Origin: CBDFHC01 sp965247585
GTDB lineage: Bacteria > Chloroflexota > Dehalococcoidia > Lucifugimonadales > GCA-2712585
DNA: 64,000 nt
NCBI GenBank assembly: GCA_965247585.1
Contig: CBDFHC010000002.1
Span: forward strand, 310,001-374,000
Reading direction: 5' to 3'
In this document: positions 47,228-56,224 of the stretch, in pieces
Position numbering within the stretch: position 1 is the stretch's first letter
Layout: each line of letters begins with the position of its first letter
Notes under the pieces: model-generated
What the model was told of the DNA's origin: nothing
Databases searched by the model: none
The model's input: the letters and a program-made list of their open reading frames with translations, nothing else
Translations under genes and position numbers: made by a program

Positions 47228-47845
47228 CTAAGAAGCGCCGTTCTCGGCAGGAGAGCCGGTCAGGATTTCATCCACGATACCGTATTCCAGGGCTTGCTCG
47301 GGAGTGAGGTAGTAGTCTCGGTCAGTGTCACGGGCAATCTTGTCGTAGTCCTGCCCGGTGTGCTCCGACAAGATGTTACGAATCTTGTCCTGGACGCGCA
47401 AAATTTCTCGGGCGGCGATTTCGATGTCGCTGGCCTGCCCCTGGGCACCACCGATGGGCTGGTGCATGTGGACGGTGGAATTCGGGAGGGCGTAGCGCTT
47501 CCCCTTGGTACCGGCGCTGAGGAGGATGGTAGCCATGCTGGCGGCCATCCCTACGCAAATCGTGGATACCTCACATCGCACGAGCCGCATGGTATCGTAC
47601 ACCGCCAAGCCGGCGGTGATGACGCCTCCGGGACTGTTTATGTAAATGTTAATGTCCTTATCAGGGTCCTCCCGCTCCAAGAAGAGGAGCTGGGCAATTA
47701 TGAGGTTGGCCGTATGGTCAACAATGGGGGTGCCCAAGAAAACGATCCGCTCCCGCAAAAGGAGGGAGAATATGTCAAACGCCCGCTCCCCCCGAGGACC
47801 GGTCTCGATAACCATGGGTATGATGTTTTCAGGACTGCTCTGCAA
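47228..47845 (-). CDS. clpP: ATP-dependent Clp protease proteolytic subunit
   Basis: About 205 residues. I choose TTG 47845 (MQSSPENIIPMVIETGPRGE) because AGGAGG lies at ideal spacing before it. The ATG at 47815 would begin inside the conserved N-terminus. RERIVFLGTPIVDHTAN, INSPGGVITAGLAVYDTM, CVGMAASMATILLSAG (catalytic Ser), STVHMHQPIGGAQG (His) and DTDRDYYLTPEQALEYGIVD (Asp) are present. It overlaps tig by 17 bases, so chaperone and protease are co-expressed. Confidence 0.93.
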   Translation of the reverse strand: MQSSPENIIPMVIETGPRGERAFDIFSLLLRERIVFLGTPIVDHTANLIIAQLLFLEREDPDKDINIYINSPGGVITAGLAVYDTMRLVRCEVSTICVGMAASMATILLSAGTKGKRYALPNSTVHMHQPIGGAQGQASDIEIAAREILRVQDKIRNILSEHTGQDYDKIARDTDRDYYLTPEQALEYGIVDEILTGSPAENGAS

Positions 47846-49196
47846 CTTCGGTTCCTCCTGATTCCTCTTGCTGGTTTTCCAGTTCTTCTGGGCCAATTGC
47901 CGGCTCCACGGCCTCACCCTGAACGATCTGGCCGAGCCGCTCCAATGTCTTTCGGGTGCGAATTGATGACTCGACGGACGACCTTAAGCTTTCAGATGAA
48001 TAGAATCGTTCAAGCTCTTCACTGGTATCATCTTGACTAGAGGCGGCCCTCATCTCCAGGATATTCTGGTCCACCTCATCCGTGTCAACCGTGATGTCCT
48101 CTTCTTGGGATAGTTGCCTGATGACCAACATCCGGTCCAGGCGCTTCGTGGCATCCGGCCGAAGCTCCTGCCTTACCTCTTCTTCACTCTTACCAAGCTG
48201 TTGGAGGTAGGTGTCTACGTCCATCCGGCGGATCTGAAGCGTGCGCACCTGATCTTGCCACAAGTGGTCCACTTCCCGGTCAAGCATCATCTCCGGATAC
48301 TCAATAGTGGAACTCTCAACCAGGGGTTGGAGGGCCCGCTCGTAAAGCTCATCCAGGGCCTGTTGCTCGGCTCCCCGGGTAATATCCTCCAGAACGAAGT
48401 CTTTTAGGGACTGGAGGTCTTCGTAGCCCTGGCCAACGCCTTTTGCGAACTCGTCATCAAGGTCCGGTAGAATCTTTCGCTTGACATCATGTACCTCGAC
48501 GCGGAAGTGGCACTCTTTACCGGCGATGCTGGCGTCCGAATAGTCGTCAGGGACCTTGACGGTGAAGGTCTGAGACTCACCCTTCTTGGCGCCTTCCAGA
48601 CCAACTGAAAAGCCCGGAAGCGGCACATGATTCTCCATTGAGGGAATGTACTGGACGCCGGTATTGTTGACGAAGGGCTTGCCCTCGATGGTCCCTTCCG
48701 CATCTATAGTAATGAGGTCATCGAACTGTACCGGACGGTCCACCGGCTCCCACACGGCATGCTCCTCCCGGAGGCGGTCCATGACCTGCTGCAGTTGCTC
48801 TTCGCCAACCTCTGCGGGCTCTTGCTGGAAGCGGAGGCTACGATAATCGCCCAGCTTGATTTGGGGCTCCAGGGCGATTACAGCCTTGATGGAGACGGGG
48901 TCCATCTCCGTGATATCAACGTCCGGTTGGAGGTAGGGCTCGATTTGTTCCTGCTGTACGGCCTTGTCCACCGAGTCATTAACCAGGGTTTCCAAGGCTT
49001 CATGGAGCAGGTGCTCTCTGCCCAACAGGCTTTCGACTATGGCGCGAGGGGCTTTGCCAGGGCGGAATCCCGGGACGCGTACCCTGGTGACCAAATGCCG
49101 ATACGCCCGGTCGAGGTAAGGCTCAACATCGTCGGGTTCAAGCTCTATATCAAGGACAACTTCCCTCGGACGGGTCTCACCACGGGTGATTTTCAA
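47829..49196 (-). CDS. tig: Trigger factor
   Basis: A 455-residue protein from TTG 49196, with GGAAGGAACC before it. The ribosome-binding signature is RVPGFRPGKAPRAIVESLLG. A PPIase-like FKBP domain lies at about 150-230 (DDLITIDAEGTIEGKPFVNN, ENHVPLPGFSVGLEGAKKGE). The C-terminal chaperone arms follow. A Glu/Gln-rich tail (PEELENQQEESGGTEV) is longer than usual. It folds nascent proteins. Confidence 0.93.
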   Translation of the reverse strand: MKITRGETRPREVVLDIELEPDDVEPYLDRAYRHLVTRVRVPGFRPGKAPRAIVESLLGREHLLHEALETLVNDSVDKAVQQEQIEPYLQPDVDITEMDPVSIKAVIALEPQIKLGDYRSLRFQQEPAEVGEEQLQQVMDRLREEHAVWEPVDRPVQFDDLITIDAEGTIEGKPFVNNTGVQYIPSMENHVPLPGFSVGLEGAKKGESQTFTVKVPDDYSDASIAGKECHFRVEVHDVKRKILPDLDDEFAKGVGQGYEDLQSLKDFVLEDITRGAEQQALDELYERALQPLVESSTIEYPEMMLDREVDHLWQDQVRTLQIRRMDVDTYLQQLGKSEEEVRQELRPDATKRLDRMLVIRQLSQEEDITVDTDEVDQNILEMRAASSQDDTSEELERFYSSESLRSSVESSIRTRKTLERLGQIVQGEAVEPAIGPEELENQQEESGGTEVAEQS

Positions 49197-49225
49197 GTAG
49201 CGGTTCCTTCCTTTTTAGAGTAGGG

Positions 49226-49231
49226 ATTATA
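49226..49231 (-). promoter_or_regulatory. tig promoter, extended -10
   Basis: Minus strand TGCTATAAT, a perfect -10 with TGn, 29 bases before the tig start codon. The -35 region is weak. Confidence 0.65.
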
Positions 49232-49307
49232 GCACAGCAGAGGAGCGGTCACTGAATCCCGGCTACCCCGAAGGCGTAATAAAAGGCGAATTGCGAATAG
49301 GAAAGGA

Positions 49308-51107
49308 TTACTCTTCCATTAGTCTCAGTCCGAGTTCCGTAAGGTGCTCTTGGCTCACAGCGTCTGGAGCGCCGAACAGGAGGTCCGCGCCGCTCTGGGT
49401 CTTGGGAAAGGCGATGACATCTCTAATTGAGGCGGCGCCGGCCAAGATGGCCACGAAGCGATCAATGCCCGGGGCGATACCGCCGTGGGGGGGAGCGCCA
49501 AATTCAAAGGCCCGGAGGAGATGACCAAACCTCGCCTCCACCTCTTCAGAGTTGTAACCCAGCACCTTGAATATCTTTTCTTGCACATCGCGGCGGTGGA
49601 TCCTGATGCTGCCGCTGGCAAGCTCGTTGCCGTTGCAAACCAAGTCGTAGGCGTTGGACTTGATGTCTCCCAGACGATCTTCACCGTCCAGCATGGCAAT
49701 GTGCTCATCCTTGGGAGAAGTAAAGGGATGATGTGAGGAGTCCCACCGCTGTTGGGCTGCGTCCCAGGTAAACAAGGGGAAGTTGACCACAAAAGCGAAT
49801 GCCAAGGCGTCCGGGTCCGCGAGTTCCAGCCGCTCTCCCATCAGGTTGCGGAGCTGACCAAGTGAGTTGTTAACGTCATCTTCCGGGCCGGCGACTATCA
49901 GCAACAGGTCTCCTGGGGATGCCGCCATGCGGGAGGAGATGGCCTTGATCTCCTCCAGGGTGAGGTGGCGGGCGGCGGATGAGCGTATCTGCTCCATTGT
50001 AAGCGAGCTAATTCCCTGGGCGTCATCCGCGATGGCGACGGTGACGAGACCGCGGACGCCTCGGGCTCTGACAAATTCAACCAACTCGTCCTGCTGGCGG
50101 CGGGAGTAACCGGCACAGCCGGGGGCGGAGAAGCCCTTGATGATGCCGCCGGACTCGGTGGCGGAGGTGAAGACTTGAAACTGGCTGGCGGCGCCGATGT
50201 CCGTGATATCCACCAGCTCCAACGCGAAGCGGAGGTCCGGTTTGTCAGTGCCGAAACGCGCCATGGAGTCTTCGTAGTCCAAGCGTGGATAGGGGGTCAT
50301 AGACTTTTTGTGCGGCGCTACGGAGGAGACCATTTCGATGTATAGCTGCTCAATCAGCGACAGGACTTCTTCCTCCTCGACGAAACTCATCTCCAGATCA
50401 AGCTGGGTGAACTCTGGTTGCCGGTCGGCACGAGGGTCCTCGTCTCGGAAGCACCTAGCGATCTGAAAGTAGCGTTCGAAACCGGCGACCATAAGGAGCT
50501 GCTTTAGCTGCTGTGGAGACTGCGGCAGCGCGTAGAAGTTGCCGTGCTGAAGCCGGCTGGGCACCAGATAGTCTCTGGCGCCTTCCGGCGTGCTTTTGAT
50601 GAGGATGGGCGTCTCTATCTCGATGAACCCGCGTTGGTCCAAGAAATCACGCATGAACTTGACGACTTTGTGACGCAGGACGATGTTCTTCCGCATCTTT
50701 TCTCTACGGAGGTCCAGGTACCTGTAGGTGAGGCGCAGACTCTCGTCCACTTCCTGTTCCTCGTTGATGTAGAAGGGCGGCGTCTTTGAGGTGTTGAGCA
50801 CCTCCAAGGAGGAAGCCATGACCTCGATGTGTCCGGTGGCCAGCCGGGGATTTTCCGTTCCCTCAGGGCGGGATTGCACCGTACCCGCCACTTTCAGGAC
50901 CCATTCGGGCCGGACTTCCTGAGCGGTCTGATGCACCTGTGGCGCAGTGTCGGGATTGAATACGAGCTGCACCAGACCGGAGCTGTCACGCAGGTCAATG
51001 AAGATGATGCTGCCGTGATCACGGCGGCGATGGACCCATCCGGCGAGGACGACCTCAGAGCCTATAGAAGTGGTGTCCAAGGTTCCGCAAGGAATTCGAT
51101 CACGCAC
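49308..51107 (-). CDS. aspS: Aspartyl-tRNA synthetase
   Basis: A 599-residue class II enzyme of the bacterial type. GTG 51107 (MRDRIPCGTLDTTSIGSE) follows AGGAGG. An OB anticodon-binding domain (VVLAGWVHRRRDHGSIIFID) leads to motif 1, GFIEIETPILIKSTPEGARD. Motif 2, IARCFRDEDPRADRQPEFTQ, is followed by the GAD insertion and motif 3, GIAPGIDRFVAILAG. It charges tRNA-Asp. Length is standard. Confidence 0.95.
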   Translation of the reverse strand: MRDRIPCGTLDTTSIGSEVVLAGWVHRRRDHGSIIFIDLRDSSGLVQLVFNPDTAPQVHQTAQEVRPEWVLKVAGTVQSRPEGTENPRLATGHIEVMASSLEVLNTSKTPPFYINEEQEVDESLRLTYRYLDLRREKMRKNIVLRHKVVKFMRDFLDQRGFIEIETPILIKSTPEGARDYLVPSRLQHGNFYALPQSPQQLKQLLMVAGFERYFQIARCFRDEDPRADRQPEFTQLDLEMSFVEEEEVLSLIEQLYIEMVSSVAPHKKSMTPYPRLDYEDSMARFGTDKPDLRFALELVDITDIGAASQFQVFTSATESGGIIKGFSAPGCAGYSRRQQDELVEFVRARGVRGLVTVAIADDAQGISSLTMEQIRSSAARHLTLEEIKAISSRMAASPGDLLLIVAGPEDDVNNSLGQLRNLMGERLELADPDALAFAFVVNFPLFTWDAAQQRWDSSHHPFTSPKDEHIAMLDGEDRLGDIKSNAYDLVCNGNELASGSIRIHRRDVQEKIFKVLGYNSEEVEARFGHLLRAFEFGAPPHGGIAPGIDRFVAILAGAASIRDVIAFPKTQSGADLLFGAPDAVSQEHLTELGLRLMEE

Positions 51108-51313
51108 GGGCACCTCCTGGAAGTTTTGAAGGATGGTTGCGCAGGCTTGTGTGGAGAGCAGGGGGAGTGAAGCCGCGACTCCAGGGATTATAGAAGAGGT
51201 TGTGACGGCCTTCAATGAAGGGTCATGCGGGCCCCACGGTTTGTGTAGTGCGGTGGACTGTGGTTCTGCTAAACTGCGGGCGTCAGAACTCTGACGGCGA
51301 TGGGAGGTGAGAC

Positions 51314-51760
51314 GTGCCTTTGAGTCCCGGGAAACAGGCGCCCGACTTTACACTGACGGCGACGAAAGGTGTGGAGGTATCGCTTTCCAGCTTTCGGGGA
51401 AGCAAGAATGTACTGCTGGCGTTTTACTGTAGCAACGATACGCCAGGTTGAAACCGGCAGCTCCAGGCCCTACGGGACGATAGGGCCGAATTCGAGAGGC
51501 TGGATACAGAGATTTTAGCCATCAATCCCGGGTCCCTGGCGTCTCATGAAAGGTATGCGGAGAAGCACAACCTTCCATTTCCGCTGGTTTCGGACGCGGA
51601 CCGGGAGGTGTCTGAAGCTTACCAGGCGCTGAAGGCCAACGGCAAAAGCGTTCAGCGCACGGTGCTTGTTGTGGACAAGGTAGGCCGGGCCCAGTATGTG
51701 AAGCAGGGAATGCCCAAGGACAGCGAGCTGTTGGAGGCGATCCGGGGTGTGGATGGGTAG
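51314..51760 (+). CDS. Selenocysteine-containing peroxiredoxin (AhpC/TSA family)
   Basis: GTG 51314 after GGGAGGTGAGAC opens MPLSPGKQAPDFTLTATKG, VLLAFYCSNDTPG. Then TGA (51449-51451) stands where the family has the peroxidatic Cys (TPGC). The same frame continues NRQLQALRDDRAEFERLDT, ILAINPGSLASHERYAEKH, LPFPLVSDADREVSEAYQA, to TAG 51760: 148 residues with Sec at 46. A perfect 7-base-pair stem begins 14 bases after the TGA (next entry). Codon use and homology are unbroken on both sides, so a nonsense mutation is less likely than recoding. It should reduce peroxides. Confidence 0.85.
51466..51487 (+). promoter_or_regulatory. Bacterial SECIS-like hairpin
   Basis: GGCCCTA - CGGGACGA - TAGGGCC, a perfect stem with an 8-base loop whose second base is G, inside the coding region. 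The loop begins 21 bases after the TGA, within the usual range for a SelB-binding bacterial SECIS element. Confidence 0.78.
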
Positions 51761-51805
51761 GAGGGAGGCTGATGCTCCCGAGGTGGATGCGGAGGTGAGA
51801 AGTTG

Positions 51806-52534
51806 ATGAACTTCGGCGGCGTGGAGCGCAGAGGCACGCCATACGTCACTTACGGTCTCATTGGCATTAGTGCCCTGGTGTTCCTGTATGAGATTTCCCT
51901 GGCCGGCGTGGATCTGTCTTCCAATAAGCTGGAGCTTACCCGGTTTTTTCACCAGTGGGGGCTGATTCCCAGCGAACTTTCTCATGTATTTTCTAGCTCT
52001 GAAGGTAGCTTGCGGCGTGATGTCTTGGACATATCGTCCCCTATACCAACGTGGGGTACGGCGTTCTCTTCGATGTTCATTCACGCCGGCTGGATGCACC
52101 TTCTGAGCAACATGTTGTTTTTGTGGGTGCTAGGGGACAACGTGGAAGGCCGGTTTGGACACGCCAAGTTTCTGGGCTTCTACCTGGTGGCCGGACTGGC
52201 GGCGGTAGGATTACACACAGCGGTCAACTTCGATTCGGAGACGCCGCTGGTAGGGGCCAGCGGGGCGATCTACGGCGTTGCCGGGGCGTACCTGGTCTTA
52301 TACCCGCGGAACCTTCTGCCGATAGTCATCTGGTTTGTTTTTCCGAACGTACAAGGATTGGGTTTCTCGAGCACCGTAGGCGGAGGGGTGGCGTATCTGG
52401 CGCACGTGGGCGGCTTTGTGTTCGGGATATTGGTAACCGGGGGATTCAAGCTGGCTAGAAGAGAAACACTGTGGCCGTGGCGGAGGAGGAATCCGTGGGA
52501 TAATTTCCCTCGGGGATACAGGGACTACCGCTAG
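51806..52534 (+). CDS. Rhomboid-family intramembrane protease, copy 1
   Basis: A 242-residue protein from ATG 51806 after GGAGGTGAGAAG. Six or seven membrane spans. A GWMHLLSNMLFLWVLGDNVE stretch (the HxxxN of the family), catalytic Ser in LVGASGAIYGVAGAYL, and catalytic His in YLAHVGGFVFGIL. The end, RRRNPWDNFPRGYRDYR, is shared with the next gene. Rhomboids cut membrane proteins within the bilayer. Confidence 0.92.
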   Translation: MNFGGVERRGTPYVTYGLIGISALVFLYEISLAGVDLSSNKLELTRFFHQWGLIPSELSHVFSSSEGSLRRDVLDISSPIPTWGTAFSSMFIHAGWMHLLSNMLFLWVLGDNVEGRFGHAKFLGFYLVAGLAAVGLHTAVNFDSETPLVGASGAIYGVAGAYLVLYPRNLLPIVIWFVFPNVQGLGFSSTVGGGVAYLAHVGGFVFGILVTGGFKLARRETLWPWRRRNPWDNFPRGYRDYR

Positions 52535-52574
52535 TTTGAGGGGCGCCCTTTTCGACGCGGATGGTGAATAGAAA

Positions 52575-53390
52575 TTGCTGCCCATAGGCGATGTTGACGT
52601 TGAACGTAGCACTACTCCCTACGTCACTTACGCGCTCATTGGGCTGAATGCGCTGGTATTTCTCTATGAGCTATATCTGGGCCGGTCTCTCTTTGGCACG
52701 GATTCATTGGAGGTTACCCAGTTCTTTTACAAATGGGGCGTGATTCCCACCGAGCTCTGGCATGGGAACAACTATGAATTCCTGCCCTATTTAGCCAGGG
52801 ATGGCGACACCATCCGGCGGGAGGTGCTGGATATCAACTCACCGGTGCACACCTGGGCAACGACGGTCTCGTCCATGTTCATCCACGGGGGTTGGCTCCA
52901 TGTGTTGGGCAACATGCTCTTCCTCTGGGTGTTCGGCGACAACATTGAGGACCGCTTCGGGCACGTGAAGTTTCTGCTCTTCTACCTGGTGGCAGGGCTG
53001 GCGGCGGTGGGGGCCCAGGTGGCGATAAACTCCGACTCCCAGACGCCGATGATAGGAGCCAGCGGCGCCATCTCCGGTGTAACTGGAGCTTACCTAGTCC
53101 TGTTTCCGACGAGCAGGATTCGCACGCTGCTGATGTTTGGCTTCATCATGGTGGTCTATCTGCCTGCGGTGTTGGTGTTAGGCGCCTGGTTCGTCCTTCA
53201 GGCGTTCCAGGGAGTGGGGTCTCTGGGGACCTCGGGCGGTGGAGTGGCATACTGGGCGCACGTTGGTGGGTTTGTTTTGGGGATGATGGTGGCCACGGGG
53301 TACAAGCTGGTCCGCCGGGAGAGTTTATGGCCGAGGCGACGACGGAACCCGTGGGACAACTTCCCACCGGGGTACATGGACTATCGTTAG
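52575..53390 (+). CDS. Rhomboid-family intramembrane protease, copy 2
   Basis: A 271-residue protein from TTG 52575. It parallels copy 1: GGWLHVLGNMLFLWVFGDNI, MIGASGAISGVTGAYL (Ser) and YWAHVGGFVLGMM (His). It has a longer loop of about 25 residues near the middle. The same NPWDNFP-GY-DYR tail ends both. Tandem duplication is clear. Confidence 0.92.
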   Translation: MLPIGDVDVERSTTPYVTYALIGLNALVFLYELYLGRSLFGTDSLEVTQFFYKWGVIPTELWHGNNYEFLPYLARDGDTIRREVLDINSPVHTWATTVSSMFIHGGWLHVLGNMLFLWVFGDNIEDRFGHVKFLLFYLVAGLAAVGAQVAINSDSQTPMIGASGAISGVTGAYLVLFPTSRIRTLLMFGFIMVVYLPAVLVLGAWFVLQAFQGVGSLGTSGGGVAYWAHVGGFVLGMMVATGYKLVRRESLWPRRRRNPWDNFPPGYMDYR

Positions 53391-53428
53391 GGCTGGCGGA
53401 TGCCGGTGGTTTGGGCGTATAGACAACA

Positions 53429-53457
53429 TTGACACCCATGTAGCGCAATACTAAAAT
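53429..53457 (+). promoter_or_regulatory. rex promoter
   Basis: TTGACA, a 17-base spacer and TAAAAT, with transcription expected near 53464. TTTTCACAA, half of a Rex-type operator (TTGTGAA...TTCACAA), lies at about 53477, so self-regulation is possible. Confidence 0.7.
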
Positions 53458-53514
53458 CGAATTGGATAGTAATCCTTTTCACAAACTTGGCGGCGGACCA
53501 TTCATTTTCAATAA

Positions 53515-54207
53515 TTGACCGACAGCTTGTGCCTTTGCGGAAGGGGGGTTACCACGGCTACCAAGGCCCCGCAAACTGAACCGGACCAAAACGGTGTTCC
53601 TGAAGTAGTGATAACACGGCTGCCGCAGTATGTCCGAATCCTGAACTCGCTCCTGGAATCCGGAGTAGAGGTGGTTAGCTCACAACAGCTTGGCGAACAA
53701 CTGAAAGTGACGCCAGCGCAGATAAGGAAGGACCTGAGCTACTTAGGGAGGTTTGGCAAGCAGGGGAGGGGTTATAGCGTCAAGTATTTGGCCGCGGAGC
53801 TAAAGCAGATCTTAGGGCTGGACCAGAAATGGAACGTATGCCTGGTGGGGGTAGGCCGGCTTGGCCGGGCCATCCTGAACTATCCCGGCTTCGCGCCAGA
53901 GGGATTTGAGATAGTCGCCGCGCTGGATTCTGACCCGTCAGTAGTGGAAAACGTGATAGGGGGACTGAAGGTGCGTCCGCTAGATGACCTGGATGGGGTG
54001 GTGGAGCAGCTAGGGGTCAATATCGGTATTATCGCGGTGCCCGGCGCGGTGGCTCAGGACGTGATGGACCGGCTGGTCAAGTGCGGGATAAAGGCGATTT
54101 TGAACTATGCGCCGGTGTACCCGCAGGTGCCGCCGGACGTAAAGGTGAGGAACGTAGACCCGGTCCTGTCCCTGCAATCTATGACCTATTACTTGACCGG
54201 TCCGTAG
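53515..54207 (+). CDS. rex: Redox-sensing repressor Rex
   Basis: A 230-residue protein. Start TTG 53515 is uncertain, with no clear ribosome site, and the first 25 residues are not family-like. The core has TRLPQYVRILNSLLESGVEV and SSQQLGEQLKVTPAQIRKDL (winged HTH), SYLGRFGKQGRGYSVKYL, and the NAD(H)-binding VCLVGVGRLGRAILNYPGF. Rex releases DNA when NADH is high. It is next to the ATP synthase operon, whose regulation it may share. Confidence 0.92.
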   Translation: MTDSLCLCGRGVTTATKAPQTEPDQNGVPEVVITRLPQYVRILNSLLESGVEVVSSQQLGEQLKVTPAQIRKDLSYLGRFGKQGRGYSVKYLAAELKQILGLDQKWNVCLVGVGRLGRAILNYPGFAPEGFEIVAALDSDPSVVENVIGGLKVRPLDDLDGVVEQLGVNIGIIAVPGAVAQDVMDRLVKCGIKAILNYAPVYPQVPPDVKVRNVDPVLSLQSMTYYLTGP

Positions 54208-54291
54208 AGAGGTGCCCAAGAAGACGGGCGAGCGGCGGGTCCGATGCCGTGCCGCCAACGGAGTTAGCTGGCGCCACCGAATGCAGGCCGG

Positions 54292-54735
54292 CTAGCGGCC
54301 AGGAGGGACGGCGGATGGAGGCTGACCAGCGGAGCGGCGGCGCCTGACCACGTCAAGACGTATTTGAGCACGGCGTAGCTGCCCCATAGCCTGCTCCAAG
54401 TCAAGCTCGGCATCGCGACCAGTGATAAGCTCCTGCGCACGGGCGATGGCGGCCTGAGCGCGCTCCTCGTCAATCTCACCGGCGTGCTCCGCAGCATCGG
54501 CGAGTATATTGACCCGGTTGGCCATCACCTCCAGGAACCCCCCAGAAATGGCCAGGTACTGCGCCTCACCGTCCTTGCTTATCATCAGCTCCCCGGGCTG
54601 GATCATGGTCATAAGCGGGGCGTGATGGGGCAAGATTCCCAGCTCGCCGTCTATGCCTGGCACTTGAACCAGGTCAACGTCATCGGCGAATACCACCCGC
54701 TCGGCGGTGATGATTTCCAGTCGCATTGTGGGCAT
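54292..54735 (-). CDS. atpC: ATP synthase epsilon subunit
   Basis: A 147-residue protein. LEIITAERVVFADDVDLVQV, GELGILPHHAPLMTMIQPGE and LAISGGFLEVMANRVNILAD are the beta-sandwich of the epsilon subunit. Helices follow (ERAQAAIARAQEL). Last gene of the operon. It links rotor to catalytic head. Confidence 0.92.
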   Translation of the reverse strand: MPTMRLEIITAERVVFADDVDLVQVPGIDGELGILPHHAPLMTMIQPGELMISKDGEAQYLAISGGFLEVMANRVNILADAAEHAGEIDEERAQAAIARAQELITGRDAELDLEQAMGQLRRAQIRLDVVRRRRSAGQPPSAVPPGR

Positions 54736-54759
54736 GGTACGGTTTCCCTCGAACCGCCG

Positions 54760-56160
54760 TTAGGAGGCGGCACCCTCCATTTCAGAGGCCTTTTCCAGGA
54801 CTTCGTCTATGGAGCCGACCATGTAGAAGGCCTGCTCCGGAACAGCGTCGTGCTTGCCCTCCAGGATCTCCGAGAAGCCACGTATGGTCTCCCGCAGCGC
54901 CACATATTTGCCCGGAATGCCGGTGAACGTTTCGGCGACGAAGAAGGGTTGGGTGAGGAAGCGTTGGACTTTACGGGCGCGGGCCACGGTCACCTTGTCT
55001 TCCTCAGATAGCTCCTCCACACCCAGGATGGCGATGATGTCCTGAAGGTCACGGTATCGCTGCTGCACCTCAATGACGCCCCGAGCCACCCCGTAATGCT
55101 CTTCGCCAACGATGCCGGGCTGAAGGACGTTGGAGAAGGACGCCAAGGGGTCTACGGCGGGGTAGAGGCCCTGGGCTGCCAGGGAGCGCTCCAGGGCCAC
55201 CACGGCGTCCAGGTGTCCGAAGGTGGTCACGATGCCCGGGTCGGTATAGTCGTCCGCGGGGACGTAAATAGCCTGGAACGAGGTGATGGAGCCTTTCTTT
55301 GTGGAGGTGATGCGCTCCTGCAAAGCCCCCATCTCGGTGGCCAGCGTAGGCTGGTAACCCACGGCGGAGGGCATGCGGCCCAGCAACGCGGAGACCTCCA
55401 TTCCGGCCAGGATGTATCGATAGATGTTGTCAATGAATAGGAGAACGTCCCGGTTTTCCTCGTCTCGGAAGTACTCAGCCATGGTGAGGCCGGTGAGACC
55501 TATGCGGGCTCTGACGCCTGGTGGCTCGTTCATCTGTCCAAAGACCATGACGGTGTTGTCCATAACGCCGGATGCTTGCATCTCGCGCCAGAGGTCGTTG
55601 CCCTCCCTGGAGCGTTCTCCCACGCCGGAGAATACGGAGACGCCTTTGTGCACGGCGGCAATGTTCCGGATGAGTTCCTGGATAATAACCGTTTTGCCGA
55701 CACCGGCACCGCCGTATGCGCCGATTTTGCCACCCTTTACAAAGGGGGTAACGAGGTCGAACACCTTGATGCCGGTCTCCAGCAGCTCTGAAGCGGTCAC
55801 TTGCTCTTCAAAAGAGGGTGGCGGCCGGTGGATGGGCCAACGAGCCGGGGTCTCGACGGGGCCAAGGTTGTCCAAAGACTCTCCGAGAACGTTGAACAGT
55901 CTGCCCAAGGTCTCGGGACCCACGGGAACCTGGACCGGGCCTCCGGTATCAGAGACATCGGTGCCGCGGGCAAGCCCTTCGGTGGTGCCCAGAGCGAGGC
56001 AGCGGACGCGGTTGTTTCCGACGTGTTGCTCCACTTCAAGGACCAGCTTTTCGCCTACGTTGTCCATCTCCAAGGCGTTGAAGAGGGTGGGAAGCTCGTC
56101 CGGGGGGAACTCTACGTCCACCACGGTGCCGATGACCTGGACTACTTTGCCGTTGGCCAA
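54760..56160 (-). CDS. atpD: ATP synthase beta subunit
   Basis: A 466-residue catalytic subunit from TTG 56160 after GGAGGAATAAC. Walker A GAYGGAGVGKTVIIQELI, GVGERSREGNDLW with the catalytic Glu, and DNIYRYILAGMEVSALLGRM are conserved. Normal length. Confidence 0.96.
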   Translation of the reverse strand: MANGKVVQVIGTVVDVEFPPDELPTLFNALEMDNVGEKLVLEVEQHVGNNRVRCLALGTTEGLARGTDVSDTGGPVQVPVGPETLGRLFNVLGESLDNLGPVETPARWPIHRPPPSFEEQVTASELLETGIKVFDLVTPFVKGGKIGAYGGAGVGKTVIIQELIRNIAAVHKGVSVFSGVGERSREGNDLWREMQASGVMDNTVMVFGQMNEPPGVRARIGLTGLTMAEYFRDEENRDVLLFIDNIYRYILAGMEVSALLGRMPSAVGYQPTLATEMGALQERITSTKKGSITSFQAIYVPADDYTDPGIVTTFGHLDAVVALERSLAAQGLYPAVDPLASFSNVLQPGIVGEEHYGVARGVIEVQQRYRDLQDIIAILGVEELSEEDKVTVARARKVQRFLTQPFFVAETFTGIPGKYVALRETIRGFSEILEGKHDAVPEQAFYMVGSIDEVLEKASEMEGAAS

Positions 56161-56224
56161 GTTATTCCTCCAAAGTGGGTTCCCAACATGATGCCATACC
56201 CCCGGGGATATGGACTTGAGAAGG

